The translations under genes and the position numbers were made by a program. This document shows, piece after piece, positions 33,665 to 45,854 of a stretch of DNA of 64,000 nucleotides. Position 1 is the first letter of the stretch; every line of letters begins with the position of its first letter. Origin of the DNA: Przewalskia tangutica (taxonomy: Eukaryota > Streptophyta > Magnoliopsida > Solanales > Solanaceae); assembly GCA_029844215.1 (NCBI GenBank), contig CM056733.1:39812642-39876641 (forward strand). Direction: 5' to 3'. The notes under the pieces were generated by a model. The model did no database searches. It was given only the letters and a program-made list of their open reading frames with translations, and was not told where the DNA came from.

Positions 33665-34827
33665 AAAGGAAAGTCACCCTCTTACAAATACCTAAGGGTA
33701 TAGGGTTGTTTGGCCAAGGTCGAGGTACCTAAGCCAAAACAGGCCAAGATAGGACCTAAGATTGTAGATTGCATCTTCATTAGATACACAAATAACAATA
33801 GTGCTTATCACTTTCTGGTACATAAGTCAAATATACCAGATATCCACGGAAGTACAATAATAGAGTCAAGAAATGCTGAATTCTTTGAGACAATCTTTCC
33901 TAAGAAGCAAAATGAAGTCGCCTCGCGCAAAAGGAGTCATGATTCCCCGGGATCTGACAAGTATGACCAAATGGATACAAATGTGGATGAGAATCCAACT
34001 GATCCTGAAACATAACCTAGGCGAAGCAAAAGGGCCAGGAAAGAGAAATCTTTTGGTCCGGACTTTCTAGCTTACTTGGTTGAGAATGAACCATGGACAA
34101 TTGCAGAGGCATTGTCAACTACAGAAGCACCGCTTTGGAAAGAAGCTATGAAAATTGAGATAGAATCCATCATGCAAAATCACACCTGGGTGTTGGTTGA
34201 TCTTCCTCCGGGAAATAAACCACTAGGTTGTAAATGGGTACTTAAACGTAAGTACAAAGCTGATGGGTCTGTAGACAAGTACAAGGCTAGGTTAGTAGCC
34301 AAAGGATACCGATAAACCGAAGGCCTTGACTACTTCGACACGTACTCCCCAGTATCGAGAATGACTTCCATAAGGGTTTTCATTGCCATTGCAGCACTGC
34401 ATGACTTTGAAATCCATCAAATGGATGTTAAGACAGCCTTCCTAAATGGTAATTTGGAAGAGGAGATATATGGAACAACCCGAGAGGTATGTAGTTCCAG
34501 GACAAAAGAAGAAAGTCTGTATACTTATCAAGTCCCTGTACGGGCTGAAATAAGCTCCAAAACAATGGCATGAAAAATTTGATAGTACACTACTGTTAAA
34601 AGGTTTCTCCATTAACGAGTGTGATAAATGTGTCTACATGAAAGAAAACTCTGACTCATTCGTCATGATCTGTCTTTACGTAGACGACATGTTAATCACA
34701 AGTAGTAGTCGAGCCTTGATCCTGGAAACAAAGAACATGTTAAAACAATGTTTTGACATGAATGACATGGGTATGACGGATGTCATTTTAGGAATTAAGA
34801 TTTCTAAGTCATCTGACGGACTAGTAC
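33665..34827 (+). pseudogene. Copia integrase tail and first part of reverse transcriptase
   Basis: Continues in the same frame with stops near 33701, 34013-34015 and 34313-34315, which fit TGG to TAG and CAA to TAA changes. RT motifs: WVLKRKYKADG, KARLVAKGYR, then IHQMDVKTAFLNG. A small frameshift lies near 34470 ('gagatatatggaac'). After it the frame gives KSLYGLK-stop-APKQWHEKF and CLYVDDMLI, the YVDD catalytic motif (about 34674-34700). The gene is cut at 34827 by the Gypsy insertion and resumes at 44461. Confidence 0.85.
34823..34827. repeat. TSD AGTAC, left copy
   Basis: Precedes TGTCACG, the minus-strand 3' terminus of the nested element. Exact partner at 44456-44460. Confidence 0.9.
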
Positions 34828-37199
34828 TGTCACGACGATTCGGGCGTGGTAGTGCCTTCCGGCACCCAAGTAGTCATACATCGAGTGTCGTGAAACATAA
34901 AGCAAGACATGAAACAGTTTATAAAACAAGACACAGTTATGTGAGAAAACATCGCCTTTCGTATATATATATCATGTTTTAGCGATTACATCCGACAGCA
35001 TGCAACATGACTCTGACCTCCAGGAAATATACAACTATGGCGGGACGGGGCCGCCATACCTCGATACAAAAACTATCTACAACGGGAGATCATACAAAAG
35101 TAGAGCCTCGGAAGAGATGGAGCTCACGACACCAACGTAGAGATCCTAAGGATGCGGATCTAGCACACCTTGCCCTTACTGCGGCATGACGCGGCCCGAA
35201 GGAGTCGATAACAGTACTAAGTATGAAGCGCGAAAGTACTTAAATGAAAACATATCATTTTTTTAAAACAAGTTTACAAATATGTGAAACAACCAAGGAA
35301 ACGCATAGTGCCACATCACAAACAAGAGCAACAATAGGTAAGCGTAATACGTCTTGTCTAGGCTGCGAATGATCGAAAGCAGGGCCACTCGCCACGTCCT
35401 CATTCTGCAAGCCTAATCACGGACTCCGAGTCCGCAGGCCACTCGCGTGGGCGCGTGAGGTATAACCCGCGTCGAGGGTAGCTACTCCTCGGCGTAAATC
35501 TGGACTCATTGTCCGCGTAGCGCCACATAGACGCGTGAGGCATAACCCGCATACTAACACGGAACTCTCGTAGCTCGCATAGGCCCCTGGACCCGCGTGA
35601 GGTATTCTCGAATCATGGTCCCATCGCTGAGTCTACCCGCGTCGGAGGGCTTAACCCGGTATCGTCTCAAGAGGTGGTGATAGTATACTAACATAACAAC
35701 TTATCTTTAAGTAACATAAGCACAACAAGGATACTCACCTTTATACAAAGCGTTACAAGATACTAACACACATAGCATCATATCATGTCTACTTATCAAA
35801 CCATCTTATTATTCTTTTCACAATATAAGTCATTATAAACACATAGGCAAACTTGTTTCTTTTATCAATCTTAAGTGGTTATACTTACTTCCCATAAAGC
35901 TAGTATAACTCTTAAGCTTCTTTCAAAAACCAATTAGTTCTCTTACATTTAATAAATGGTTGATAGTCCTTTTGAAATGTTTTGATTCTTTATTATTCGG
36001 GCTTAAGCGTGAGGCATTCGTCACGTATTATTCGAGCTTAAGCGTGAGGCATTCCGTAAGTATTATTCGATTAACACGTATGCGTCTACCGTACTATATA
36101 CATATTGTAAAATATCATGCTTTAGGAAGAATCACATACATACCGTGAAATCCACCGCCAAGTCGAGTATGTGCGCAGAAGAATCGACTATAATAGTCAC
36201 AGATATCTATCAAAGTCTAGACTATTCGTAGGTCATTCTAAGCAGAGGGTCCTCGATTCTACGGAAAGTCGGGCAGCAACCTACGGTGAGCTATATAAGT
36301 CTCTTTGTGAAAACGATCTATGTAAATCTGATTCGTATATTCTTCTTTTATACCCTTCTAAGGTGTTCTGATTCAATTCTATTCCTTAACAACCTTCTAA
36401 GTATTTATACTTATTCTTATTCTACAACAGTAAGTATTCTCTAATTACAAAGAGGGTTAGGATTATATACCTCGATAAGCCCAATAATATCCAAGTAAAA
36501 AGTCGATCTGAGCGAGGTTTAGCTCACAATCCAAAGCTCAGCGCTCAAGAATCCTTAGAAGTTTCCACAACTTCTACTAAGTACTAAGGAATTTGGGCTA
36601 GGTTAAATTGGGCATTATAACAATACTAGAAGGCAACTTTCCTACCAAGGGAGGGGTAGGTTTCGGCTAGGCTAGAGGGGAGGGCCTCGGCAAAACTTCA
36701 CTCAAAGGGGAGGGTGTTTGGGCGAATTGCTCACGAGGAGAGGAGGATTTTCAAGACTTGAAAGCTTTAGTGGATGAAGAACTCTTCATCTCAAGAGGTA
36801 TTTATAGGTCAAGACATGGCCAACCAATGGCCAAGATTTGTAAGTGCTAGGCAAGTGTAAGGTCAAGATTAGGGCAAGTGTACCTTGACTTGCACACAAA
36901 ATATCTATCCAACTTTATGACAAGGATTGTCATCCAATCGACCTATTGCGTGACAAGTCCACCAATGAGAGGGTGGAAAGTGTCGCCCTCTCATTGGTCC
37001 AAAGTGTTCGTCTCTCGGAAAAATCCGCAAAAATAAGAAATGACATAGCGGAATTTATCCTATGAAAGGCGTGGAAGCGTTTAGTCGGAAAACCAATCGT
37101 TTTGTGAGTTGTGCCCAATAATTTCGTCGAAGCCTAACTTTTAAGGCTAACCTTTTGTCGTATTCCCTTACGTACATACTCTGAAATACGGGTATAACA
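34828..37199 (-). repeat. 3' LTR of the nested Gypsy element
   Basis: 2,372 bp. Minus-strand start at 37199; end TCGTGACA at 34835-34828. TATAAATA on the minus strand at 36806-36799. GC-rich repeat tract at about 35385-35660. It lacks some bases relative to the 5' LTR, mainly in CCGG- or GG-type contexts. Confidence 0.9.
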
Positions 37200-37230
37200 T
37201 TCTCCTCGCTTAGAAACATTCGTCGAATGT
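37200..37230 (-). other. Polypurine tract and pre-PPT palindrome of the nested Gypsy element
   Basis: On the minus strand: ACATTCG-A-CGAATGT (37230-37216), then TAAGCGAGGAGAA (37212-37200), then the LTR. Same layout as at 7987, 19584 and 25278. Confidence 0.8.
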
Positions 37231-37329
37231 TCCTTCCCAAAACGATTAAAGATAAGGTTCTTAACAACCTAAGCGATTCGCAAAAAAAACACTTAGCACG
37301 TAAGTCAATTGAATCAATAAGTAGGAAAG

Positions 37330-38590
37330 TAGGTTACGGAGGTGTGGGGAATAGGTGAGGGTATCTCGCCTCATGTCCTCTCGGCTTCCACGTCATCTCC
37401 TCCTCGAGCTCGTTCGCCACAAGACTTTGGCGGAAGCCACGTCGCCGTCATGACGCCTAACGACGATCGATTATCGCTATGGGAATCTCTCATCGATAAC
37501 CGCCGATCACTGGACATCGTCAATCGGATGTACCACTAGATGGATCCGATACATCTCCTCGGATAGAAGCGTGAAACACGGATGCCGCCTCCGGATCGGA
37601 CGGCAGATCCAACTCATAGGCAACCTTGCCTACCTGCGGACAATGCGAAGCGGCCCGATGTACCTTGGTGAGTTTCCTTCTTCCGAATCTCATCACACCC
37701 TTCGTGGGTGACACCGAGAAAACCCAATCATCAGCGCAAACTCGGATGTCGGCGATGATGATCTGCATCGACTACATCGACTACGGTGTCGATAGCGCTC
37801 TCGGATAAGCTTCACCTTATCCGGCACTGCGCACCAAATCTGGTCCCACTAGCCGCACTCGCCCACCTCGAACCAACCTATAGGCGATCGCACTTCCTCC
37901 GTACAAGGCCTCATAAGGCGCCATCGAATCTTTGGAGTGGTAGCTATTATTATCGCGAACTCAACTAGAGGCAAATGATCCTCCCAACTACTGCGGAAGT
38001 CAATAACACGGGCTCGCGGCATATCCTCGAAGTGCGGATAGTGCGCTCTGCTGTCCGTCTGCATGCGTGGATGAAATGCGATTACTCGGGCTCACTGCGT
38101 CCTAAACCCTCTGGAAGGACCTCAGAAGTTGGCGTAAATCGGGCTCCTGCATGCGATATGATCGAAGTAGGGACTCCATGCGATCGGCGATCTCTCGGAT
38201 GTAAAGTGCGGCATAATCCTCGGTAGAAAAAGTCGTCGCCGACGGAAGAAAGTGGGCTGATTTTCGACTGTCGACGATAACCCATATAGAATCATGTCTC
38301 CTACGAGTGCGAGGTAATCACGTGATGAAGTCCGTGTTGATTACCTCCCACTTCAGTCGGGATCTCTATCGCTGTAACAAACCACGGTCTCGGTGCACTA
38401 CCTTCACTGCGCGACAACACGGGCGAGCTACGAACTGCGGCGTCCTCTTCAAGCCATCCCACCATACGGATCTAAGGTCGTGGTACATCTTGGTCGACCG
38501 GATGGATAGAGTAACTTGTATGTGTGCTTCCCCGAACCTCTGCGAAGTCACGAAACATCTGGAACACACAACGCCCTCAAACCTTAGCAC
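37330..38590 (-). pseudogene. Gypsy integrase with chromovirus-type C-terminus
   Basis: The HHCC zinc region lies at 38590-38366 (TKMYHDLRSVWWDGLKR). The core continues through HGVPTSIIS (about 38190), ARVIDFRSSWEDHLPLVEFA (about 38010-37950) and RSPIGWFEVGE (about 37890). The GPY/F-like part, SPTKGVMRFG and VGKVAYELDLPSDPE, lies at about 37710-37590. The far C-terminus near 37420-37345 includes EEEMTW and ARYPHLFP, a signature of Tekay/Del chromodomain-bearing elements. The chromodomain itself is broken by frameshifts. Several frames are needed to follow the protein, so it is annotated as broken; part of the damage may be consensus error. Confidence 0.8.
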
Positions 38591-38830
38591 CCGTGGTGCT
38601 ACCTCAAAAGGACCTTTGCCCTGCGAAGAGGCGTATCGCGATATCGAATCAAAGTGGATCCTCGAGCTGTTGCCTCTTCACCTCGCCAGCGATGGAAGAC
38701 TCGGCAACCTCGCGAACTCTAACCCTATTGCTATCGAGAATCAATCAAGCGGACACGAGCTCGCTAAGCGGTGCAAATTACGAACCATGTCCCTTCTCTC
38801 TGGCGCGTCGATAGGCTCCCGTGACTACGA

Positions 38831-39270
38831 CTAGGCATACGCCTGACATTGGCCTTGCGGGTGGTGCAGGATATCCACATCGTAATCCTTAAGCAACTCT
38901 AACCACCGTCTGCCGTAAGTTCGGCTCCTCTGGTGAAGATATCTTGGAGGCTCTTGTGGTGCTGTAAAAATATCCACGTGAACCCCATACAAATAGTGCC
39001 TCAGGATCTTGGCGTGAATCACGGTGCGACTCCAAATCATGGGTGGGGTAGTTCCTCTGCGTGTTTCTTGTGTCGGGATGCATATGCTATAACTCTGCCA
39101 TCTTTGCGTCAACACACATCCCAACCCGATGCACGGCGCATGATACGACATAACCATCTGGACCTGCGGAAGAGTAAGAAGCGAGGCGGTCGTCGGTCTC
39201 TCTTTCGACAGCTGGAAACCACGCTCACAAGCATCGTCCATGAAACTTGGCGCCTTACGAGTCGGCCTAG
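38831..39270 (-). pseudogene. Gypsy RNase H domain
   Basis: On the minus strand a frame (39373-38831) opens at the end of RT (SFLGLAGYYRRFV) and continues through the connection and RNase H: LTLPQVQMV, GLGCVLTQ, then RHYLYGVHVDIFT and RRWLELLKDYDVDILHHP. The order matches Tekay/Del RNase H, which removes RNA from the RNA-DNA hybrid. The stretch around HAKILRHYLYG is shifted relative to the family, so catalytic residues are not all in one frame. Confidence 0.85.
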
Positions 39271-40010
39271 TTAATGGTGCCGAGATAGAAGCAAACTTCT
39301 CCACGAACCGCCGATAATAACCTGCAAGGCCCAGAAAACTGCGAACCTCCGTCGGAGTAGTAGGTCTCGGCAAGTCTGGCGCCTCGATCTTGGCGTATCA
39401 ACTCGAATGCCATCGGCCCGACAATATGCCCAAGAATGCTGAAGTTAACCAAAACTCACATTTGGAAAACTTGGCGTACAAGCTAGTCTGGAGAAGCTGT
39501 CGGCCAAGATCGCCGAAATGCTCGCGTGCTCCTGCTCTGGCGAGAATAAACCAAGATATCATCGATGAACACTATCACAAGCGTGTCCAAAAATGGTTTG
39601 AACACTCGGTTCATCAAATCCATGAATACCACGGAGCATTGGTCAACCAAAGACATGACCACGAACTCATAATGCGTGCAGGGTCGGAATGCGATCTAGG
39701 GACATCCACCTCTCGACTCGCACTGATGATAGCCCGATCGCGGATCAATCTTGGAGAAACATCTCGCACGCAACTCGTTGGTCGAACAAATCATCAATCC
39801 TAGGAAGGGGGTATTCGTTCTTAATGGTCACCTTGTTCACCGCTAATCGACACACGTGCGCAGCGTCCGTCTTCTTCACGAACAATACCGGCGCTCCCGG
39901 GGAGAAACACTAGGCCTAATGAAGCCCTTCTCTAGCAAATCCCTAAGTGATCCTTGACTCTCTCAACTCGGCGGTGCCATTACGTATGGCGGAATGGAAA
40001 TAGTAAGTAT
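39271..40010 (-). pseudogene. Gypsy reverse transcriptase domain
   Basis: Minus-strand reading in several frames gives, in order, NKVTIKNEYPLPRIDDLFDQ (about 39835-39780), KIDPRSGYH-like sequence (about 39755), HYEFVVMSFGLTNAP (about 39670-39625), FMDLMNRVFKPFLDT (about 39618-39575) and VFIDDILVYS (about 39568-39540). FIDD is the catalytic YxDD-type motif of Gypsy RT. Frameshifts fall mainly in 'cg' and 'gg' contexts. The domain is followed directly by RNase H. Confidence 0.8.
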
Positions 40011-40399
40011 CGCAACACATCTATACAAAACTCGATCTCCTCTCGGGAGGATACGGAGTCGTCACGGAAACACGTCTAGGAACTCGTGACTCTGGGCGGC
40101 GGAAAATCGGCACCGCGGCCGATATCAAACACGAGCGAGATGGTAGATATACCCGCCGCACCATCTTCCTAGCCTTGAGGTAGGAAATAAACCTACCACC
40201 GGCGTCTGGTGCTCCTCCGCTCAACAATGGCTCGCCGAAGCTGGGCCGTACTATTCTCTCTGCGGTCTACATTGGCGTGGCGAAGCTAGCCAATCCATCC
40301 CCATGATCACATCGAAGTCAATCATCTCCACTCTACCAAGTCGGCGGTCGGCGATCGTAAATGATCACAGGACAAGCTCATATACGCCGAGCTACCACC

Positions 40400-40700
40400 G
40401 AATCACCAGTGGCGTAGCTACCTCGAAAGGTCTATGGACTCGGGCTCTATCCCTATCCTACTAGCAACAAGGGGAGATATATAGGGCCAGTAGAACCGGA
40501 TCTATCAAAGCATACATATCAAACCCGAACCGATAAGGTACACGTGGCGACATCGGTGAGGCCTCACGATCTGTCGGTGGACAAAGCATAAATGCGGTTA
40601 CGAGGACCGCTAGAAGCTGGACGAGCCACGGCCTCTGCGCGACCTGTGACCCACGAGCACCACGCCTCGGGGCGATAGCGTAGGAGATGATGGCGGCAGC
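40400..40700 (-). pseudogene. Gypsy aspartic protease region
   Basis: The minus-strand frame 40706-40461 includes FDMYALIDP near 40530-40504, which matches the 'ALIDPGST' active-site context of Tekay-type proteases. The Asp is present and the Gly-Ser-Thr follow in the adjacent frame after a one-base shift. It lies between the Gag zinc knuckle and RT, as expected. Confidence 0.65.
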
Positions 40701-41840
40701 GAACACGAAGGTGAGCCTACCACCGTGCGCCCCGGTCGGACGGTCGCCGCAAAGTGACCTGCTGGCCCTGGCGTAACAAGATCCAAAAGTAGTACCACAC
40801 TTCCCGTAATGGGATCTACCGCATCGGCCACACTGGGGGGGGTCCCGATCGGCCTGTACCTCTGCTACCGGGCGTCACGAAGCCACAGGGCCCCAGTGCG
40901 CCCTCAGCGTGGTTGTGCTGAGGACGGTGCAGGAGTGCTCTGTGCTGGCTGTGGTGCGAATCTAGACTGCTGCTGAGGCCGCCCACCACGATAACCACCA
41001 GAAGACCCTCCCGTCCTGGCCTTCTTCTGCTGTTGTCTGTCCACTCGTCGACCTCTGCGCTCCTCGCATCCAAGGGCGTGAGCCTGCGTCGCGGTAATGT
41101 CCATACGGTGGAGAGAAACCCGCGCATGACTTCGGCCATATAGTCGTCTAGCGGTGACATAGCGGTGCACCTATCCTCCATATCTGCTACCAAGGGGACA
41201 TATCGAGCCAATGAATCAAACTCGACATTGTACTCACGGCGGTCGTCCTCTGCGCCTCGATGGTAAAAATCTATCGGCCCGCGCCCTCGCCATCTGTGGA
41301 GGCAAGAAGTGAGTGAGAAAGCCTCGAGAACTCATCCCAGTAGGCTGGGACGCGTGCTCTCCGGGATAACTCCGTGAATCAAACCAATCATCGCGGTATC
41401 ACGCAACCTATGTGAACCAAAGATCACGGACTCGGTCTCCGACGCCCGATCACTCTCAAAATCCTCTGAAGGCGGCGGATGAACTCCTGCGGATCATCCT
41501 CGGCCTCGATCCATAAAACTCCGTGAACTCTGGCTCAAGAAGTCTCGTAGCCTCAAACTCTGCGCCTCGGGTGAACAGGTGCGGCCAAGATGGGCTGGGC
41601 TGAGCGCGCGTCGGCCTCTCGCCGTGTCGGGCCACACTTTAGCCAAAGGTGGGCCATCTCGCGTACCTAACTCCTCCGCCTGTGTGGGGACGGGAGGTGT
41701 GGGTCTTGTGGTCTCTTTGGGGCGGCGTCATAGAACTCGCCGTCTCGGTATAGGCGGGCACGAGCCCTCGTGACTCTGGGTGTCTGCTAGCGGCTCCTCG
41801 CTTGCCTTGCCGCCCGGGCGGGTTGCACTACGTGAGGCAT
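40701..41840 (-). pseudogene. Gypsy Gag of the nested element
   Basis: The probable start ATG is at 41840-41838 (MPH), matching the MP(R/P) starts of sister Gag genes. Recognisable parts: ARYVPLVADMEDRC with the following helix (41211-41100), and a Gln/Arg-rich linker RRGRRVDRQQQ and RFAPQPAQSTPAPS (41110-40910). A decayed zinc-finger region lies near 40815-40735 (KCGTTFGSC... then GHFAA in another frame). Gag assembles the particle and binds RNA. Several frameshifts break the gene. Confidence 0.75.
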
Positions 41841-42029
41841 AATCGTTACGGGGAAAGGAATACGTTAGAGGGTCCAACCTATAACACGACTCTAAAGCAC
41901 GATCTCGGAATGAGAAGAGCGAAACCAATCCTAAATATCCTATAGCCTCACGATTATTGGTGTGGTGCACAACACACCGATAATCAAGACTACTAGATAC
42001 GGTGCGTAGACACTTTCCGAGGATTAATC

Positions 42030-42042
42030 GCTCACGATACCA
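42030..42042 (-). other. Primer-binding site of the nested Gypsy element
   Basis: TGGTATCGTGAGC on the minus strand, four bases after the 5' LTR. Initiator-Met tRNA type with small changes. Confidence 0.75.
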
Positions 42043-42046
42043 CTTG

Positions 42047-44455
42047 TGTCACGACCGTTCGGGGCGTGATCGTGCCTTCAAGGGCACCAGTAGTCATACA
42101 TCAGTGTCAGTGAAACATAAAGCAAGACATGAAACGATTTATAAAACAAGACCTGATTTTGTGAGAAAACATCGCCTTTCGGCATATATATATATCATGT
42201 TTTAGCAGTTACATCCGACACTGTACAACATGACTACAGACCTCTTATGAAATATACATCTATGTCTGGACAGGGCACGGCCATACGCTGACTTTAAAAA
42301 CTATCTTGTACAGGGAGATCATACAAAAAGTAGAGCCTCGGAAGAGATGGAGCTCGACACCAACGTAGAGATCCTAAGGATGCGGATCTAGCACTGCTTG
42401 CCCTTACTGCGGCATGAGCGGCCCCAGAGAGTCGATCTGCAGGTACTAAGTATGCGGCAGTAAAGTACTTAAATGAAAACATATCATTTTTTTAAAACCG
42501 GTTTACAAATATGTGTGAAACAACCAAGGAAACCGCACATAGTGCCACATCACAAACAAGAGCAACAATAGGTAACTGTAATACGTCTTGTCTAGGCTGC
42601 GAATGATCGAAACAGGGCCACTCGCCCACATCCTCATTCTGCAAGCCTAATCTCGGACTCGAGTCGCGTAGCCACTCGCGTGGGCGCGTGAGGTATAACC
42701 CGCATCGAGGGTAGCTACTCCTCGGCATCGCCCCTGGACTCATTGTCCGCATGGCCACATAGACCGCATGAGGCATAACCCCGCATACTAACACGGAACT
42801 CGTAGCTCGCATAGGCCCCTGGACCCGCGTAGGTATTCTCGAATCATGGTCCTGCATCGCGAGTCTACCTGCGTCGGAGGCGGCTTAACCCGGTATCATC
42901 TCAAGAGGTGGTGATAGTATACTAACATAACAACTTATCTTTAAGTAACATAAGCACAACAAGGATACTCACCTATACAAGCGTTACAAGATACTAACAC
43001 ACATAGCATCATATCATGTCTACTTATCAAACCATCTTATTATTCTTTTCACAATATAAGTCCATTTATAAACACATAGGCAAACTTGTTTCTTTTATCA
43101 ATCTTAAGTGGTTATACTTACTTCCCATAAAGCTAGTATAACTCTTAAGCTTACATTTCAAAACCAATTAGTTCTCTTACGTTTAATAAATGGTTGATGA
43201 GTCCTTTTGAAATGTTTTGATTCTTTATTATTGGGCTTAAGCGTGAGGCATTGCCGTCACGTATTATTCGAGCTTAAGCGTGAGGCATTGCCGTAAGTAT
43301 TATTCGATTAACACATGTACGTCTACCGTACTATATACATATTGTAAAATATCATGCTTTAGGAAGAATCACATACCTTCCGTGAAATCCACCGCCAAGT
43401 CGAGTATGTCGCGAGAGAATCACCTATAATAGTCACAGATATCTATCAAAGTCTAGACTATTCGTAGGTCATTCTAAGCAGAGGGTCCTCAATTCTACGG
43501 AAAGTCGGGCAGACAACCCTACCCGTGAGCTATATAAGTCTCATGTGAAAACAGTCTATGTAATCTGATTCGTATATTCTTCTTTTATACCCTTCTAAGG
43601 TGTTCTGATTCAATTCTATTCCTTAACAACCTTCTAAGTATTTATACTTATTCTTATTCTACAACAGTAAGTATTCTCTAATTACAAAAGAGGGTTAGGA
43701 TTATATACCTCGATAAGCCCAATAATATCCAAGTAAAAGTCGATCTGAGCGAGGTTTAGCTCCTAATCCAAAGCTCAGCGCTCAAGAATCCTTAGAAGTT
43801 TCCCACAACTTCTACTAAGTACTAAGGAATTTGGGCTAGGTTAAATTGGGCATTATAACAATACTAGAAGGCAACTTTCCTACCAAGGGAGGGGGTAGGT
43901 TTGGCTAGGCTAGATGGGAGGGCCTCGGCCAAAACTTCACTCAAAGGGGAGGGTGTTTGACGAATTGCTAACAAGGGAGAAGGGAGGATTTTCAAGACTT
44001 GAAAGCTTTAGTGGATGAAGAACTCTTCATCTCAAGAGGGGTATTTATAGGTCAAGACATGGCCAACCAATGGCCAAGATTTAGCCAAGTGCTAGGCAAG
44101 TGTAAGGTCAAGATTAGGGCAAGTGTACCTAGCCAACTTGCACACAAAATATCTATCCAACTTTATGACAAGGATTGTCATCCAATCGGCCCTATTGCCG
44201 TGACAAGTCCACCAATGAGAGGGTGGAAAGTGTCGCCCTCTCATTGGTCCAAAGTGTTACGTCTCTCGGAAAAATCCGCAAAAATAAGAAATGACATAGC
44301 CGGAATTTATCCTATGAAAGCTGTGGAAACGTTTCGTCGGAAAACCAATCGTTTTGTGAGTTGTGCCCAATAATTTTCGTCCAAGCCTAACTTTTAAGGC
44401 TAACCTTTTGGACGTATTCCCTTACGTACATACTCTGGAAATACGGGGTATAACA
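42047..44455 (-). repeat. 5' LTR of the nested Gypsy element
   Basis: 2,409 bp on the minus strand: TGTTATACCCCG at 44455, end CGGTCGTGACA at 42047. TATAAATA on the minus strand at 44049-44042. GC-rich repeats at 42610-42900. An inverted repeat GAGAGGGTGGAAAGTGTCGC-CCTCTC lies at 44217-44242. Confidence 0.9.
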
Positions 44456-44460
44456 AGTAC
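44456..44460. repeat. TSD AGTAC, right copy
   Basis: Exact partner of 34823-34827. Confidence 0.9.
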
Positions 44461-45260
44461 TATCTCAGTCTCATTACATAGAGAATGTCTTGAGAAAGTT
44501 TGAGATGTTTGACTGTCCTCCATTAAGATCACCAATGGACATGAGTCAAAGCATTGATAAAAATTATGGTGCACCCGTGCTGTAGGAGAGATATGCGCAG
44601 ATAATCGACAGTTTGATGTATGTGACAAACTGTATCCGACCTGATATCGCTTATACCGTTAATAAGTTGGCGAGGTTTACACGCAATCCCGAAGATGACC
44701 ATTGGAAAGTTCTTAATCGAGTACTCCGGTATTTGAAATATACAATGTCATACGGATTGCACTACTCGAGGTATCCAGCTGTACTAGAGGGATATAGTGA
44801 TGCAAACTGGATATTCGAAATAAGGAACACCAAGTCCACCAGTGAGTATGTATTTACAATTGGTGGTGGGACTGTGTCCTGGAAGTCCTCCAAATAAACT
44901 TGCATCGCCCGATCCACCATAGAATCAGAGTTCATCGCTTTAGACAAAGCAGGTGAAGAAATTGAGTGGTTTCATGAATTCTTAGAGGATATCCCTTGCT
45001 GGGATAAACCCATACCTTTGGTGATGATCCACTGCAATAGTCAGTATGCATTAAAAAGGGCACAAAGTAACATATACAACGGCAAATCTCAGCACATACG
45101 TCGGAGACATAAGAACGTTAGGCAATTGATCTCCACGGATATTAACTCCATCGATTACATAAAATCAAAGGAGAATATATCTGACCCTTTGACAAAGGGA
45201 TTACCCAATGATCAGATTATTTACCTGTCTAGGGGAATGGGTTTAAAACCCAAGCAATAA
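44461..45260 (+). pseudogene. Copia Pol continued: end of RT and RNase H
   Basis: Continues the RT gene interrupted at 34827. The sequence resumes with 'tatctcagtctcattac' and YIENVLRKFEMFDC-like reading, then RPDIAYTVNKLARF, VLRYLKYTMSYGLHY, and RNase H motifs EGYSDANW, TSEYVFTIGGGTVSWKSSK, ESEFIALDKAGEE and IHCNSQYAL. The end is KSKENISDPLTKGLP ... GMGLKPKQ, stop 45258-45260. Premature stops near 44583 (VL-stop-ERYAQ) and 44895 (SSK-stop-TCIARS) fit CAG to TAG and CAA to TAA. A closely related RNase H lies on the minus strand at 63447-64000. Confidence 0.85.
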
Positions 45261-45854
45261 GGACCGATATGGTGGTAACCCATCCATACTGACTGGAGAT
45301 CCCAGAAATTTGGTTCAATGGGAAAACTAAGCTGTAAAGGTCCAGTTGAGCGCTTATAGAAAAGCAAGAGCACTTCGGATTTTGTTTCCTTATGGAAACT
45401 CAAATACAAAGCCTTCACGCGATAGACATTAAAGTGTTACTTGAATTATGGGTACAAGGTTAAGTGTCAAAGTCTTAACACAATAATCGAGAGTCGAGGT
45501 TAAGATGAATATACTTTTAATGAATCCTTGTGGGAGGTCACCTATTTAAGTGCGAGGACAGACCGCCTCAATTGAACGCACTTAAGAATCCAAGCGTGTC
45601 CACGACCAAAACGGACAAAACATAAGAAGAAATGAGAGATTGGACTGTTATTTGTGTCTCTATCATTGTCTTGACATATATTAAACACTGACAGTTCAAG
45701 ACATCACGTTCACCGCTCAGTAAATATGTCCAATGGTAGTTGACTAGGAAAGGTTCAAAGTTGCGTGCTACCTATTCTGTTGTAATACACTTCCGCTACT
45801 AGATTGCTAATGGTTGGCACTCCGCGTGCACCAACACCTCTTTCAAGAGGGGAT
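45261..45854 (+). mobile_element. Copia 3' untranslated region and polypurine tract
   Basis: No coding capacity between the Pol stop and the 3' LTR. The purine tract CAAGAGGGGA lies at 45844-45853. The counterpart in the second copy of this family is at 62834-63446 (minus strand). Confidence 0.6.

Larger units (their letters stand above)
34828..44455 (-). mobile_element. Complete Tekay-like Ty3/Gypsy chromovirus nested in the Copia RT gene
   Basis: Read on the minus strand: 5' LTR 44455-42047, initiator-Met primer site 42042-42030, Gag from 41840, protease, RT, RNase H, integrase with a chromovirus-type C-terminus, palindrome and purine tract, 3' LTR 37199-34828, perfect TSD AGTAC. Length is 9,628 bp. 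It is the only long-LTR element here with a full set of pol domains and could be the kind of element that served the Gag-only relatives. All domains show frameshifts, concentrated in CG-rich sequence. LTR copies are nearly identical in AT-rich parts, suggesting a young insertion. Confidence 0.9.

Noticed and set aside
37342..41970. Many long plus-strand open frames, GC-rich and bacterial-looking in composition
   Set aside because: They are antisense to the minus-strand Gypsy gag-pol, whose domains explain the region. No sign of bacterial contamination or horizontal transfer.
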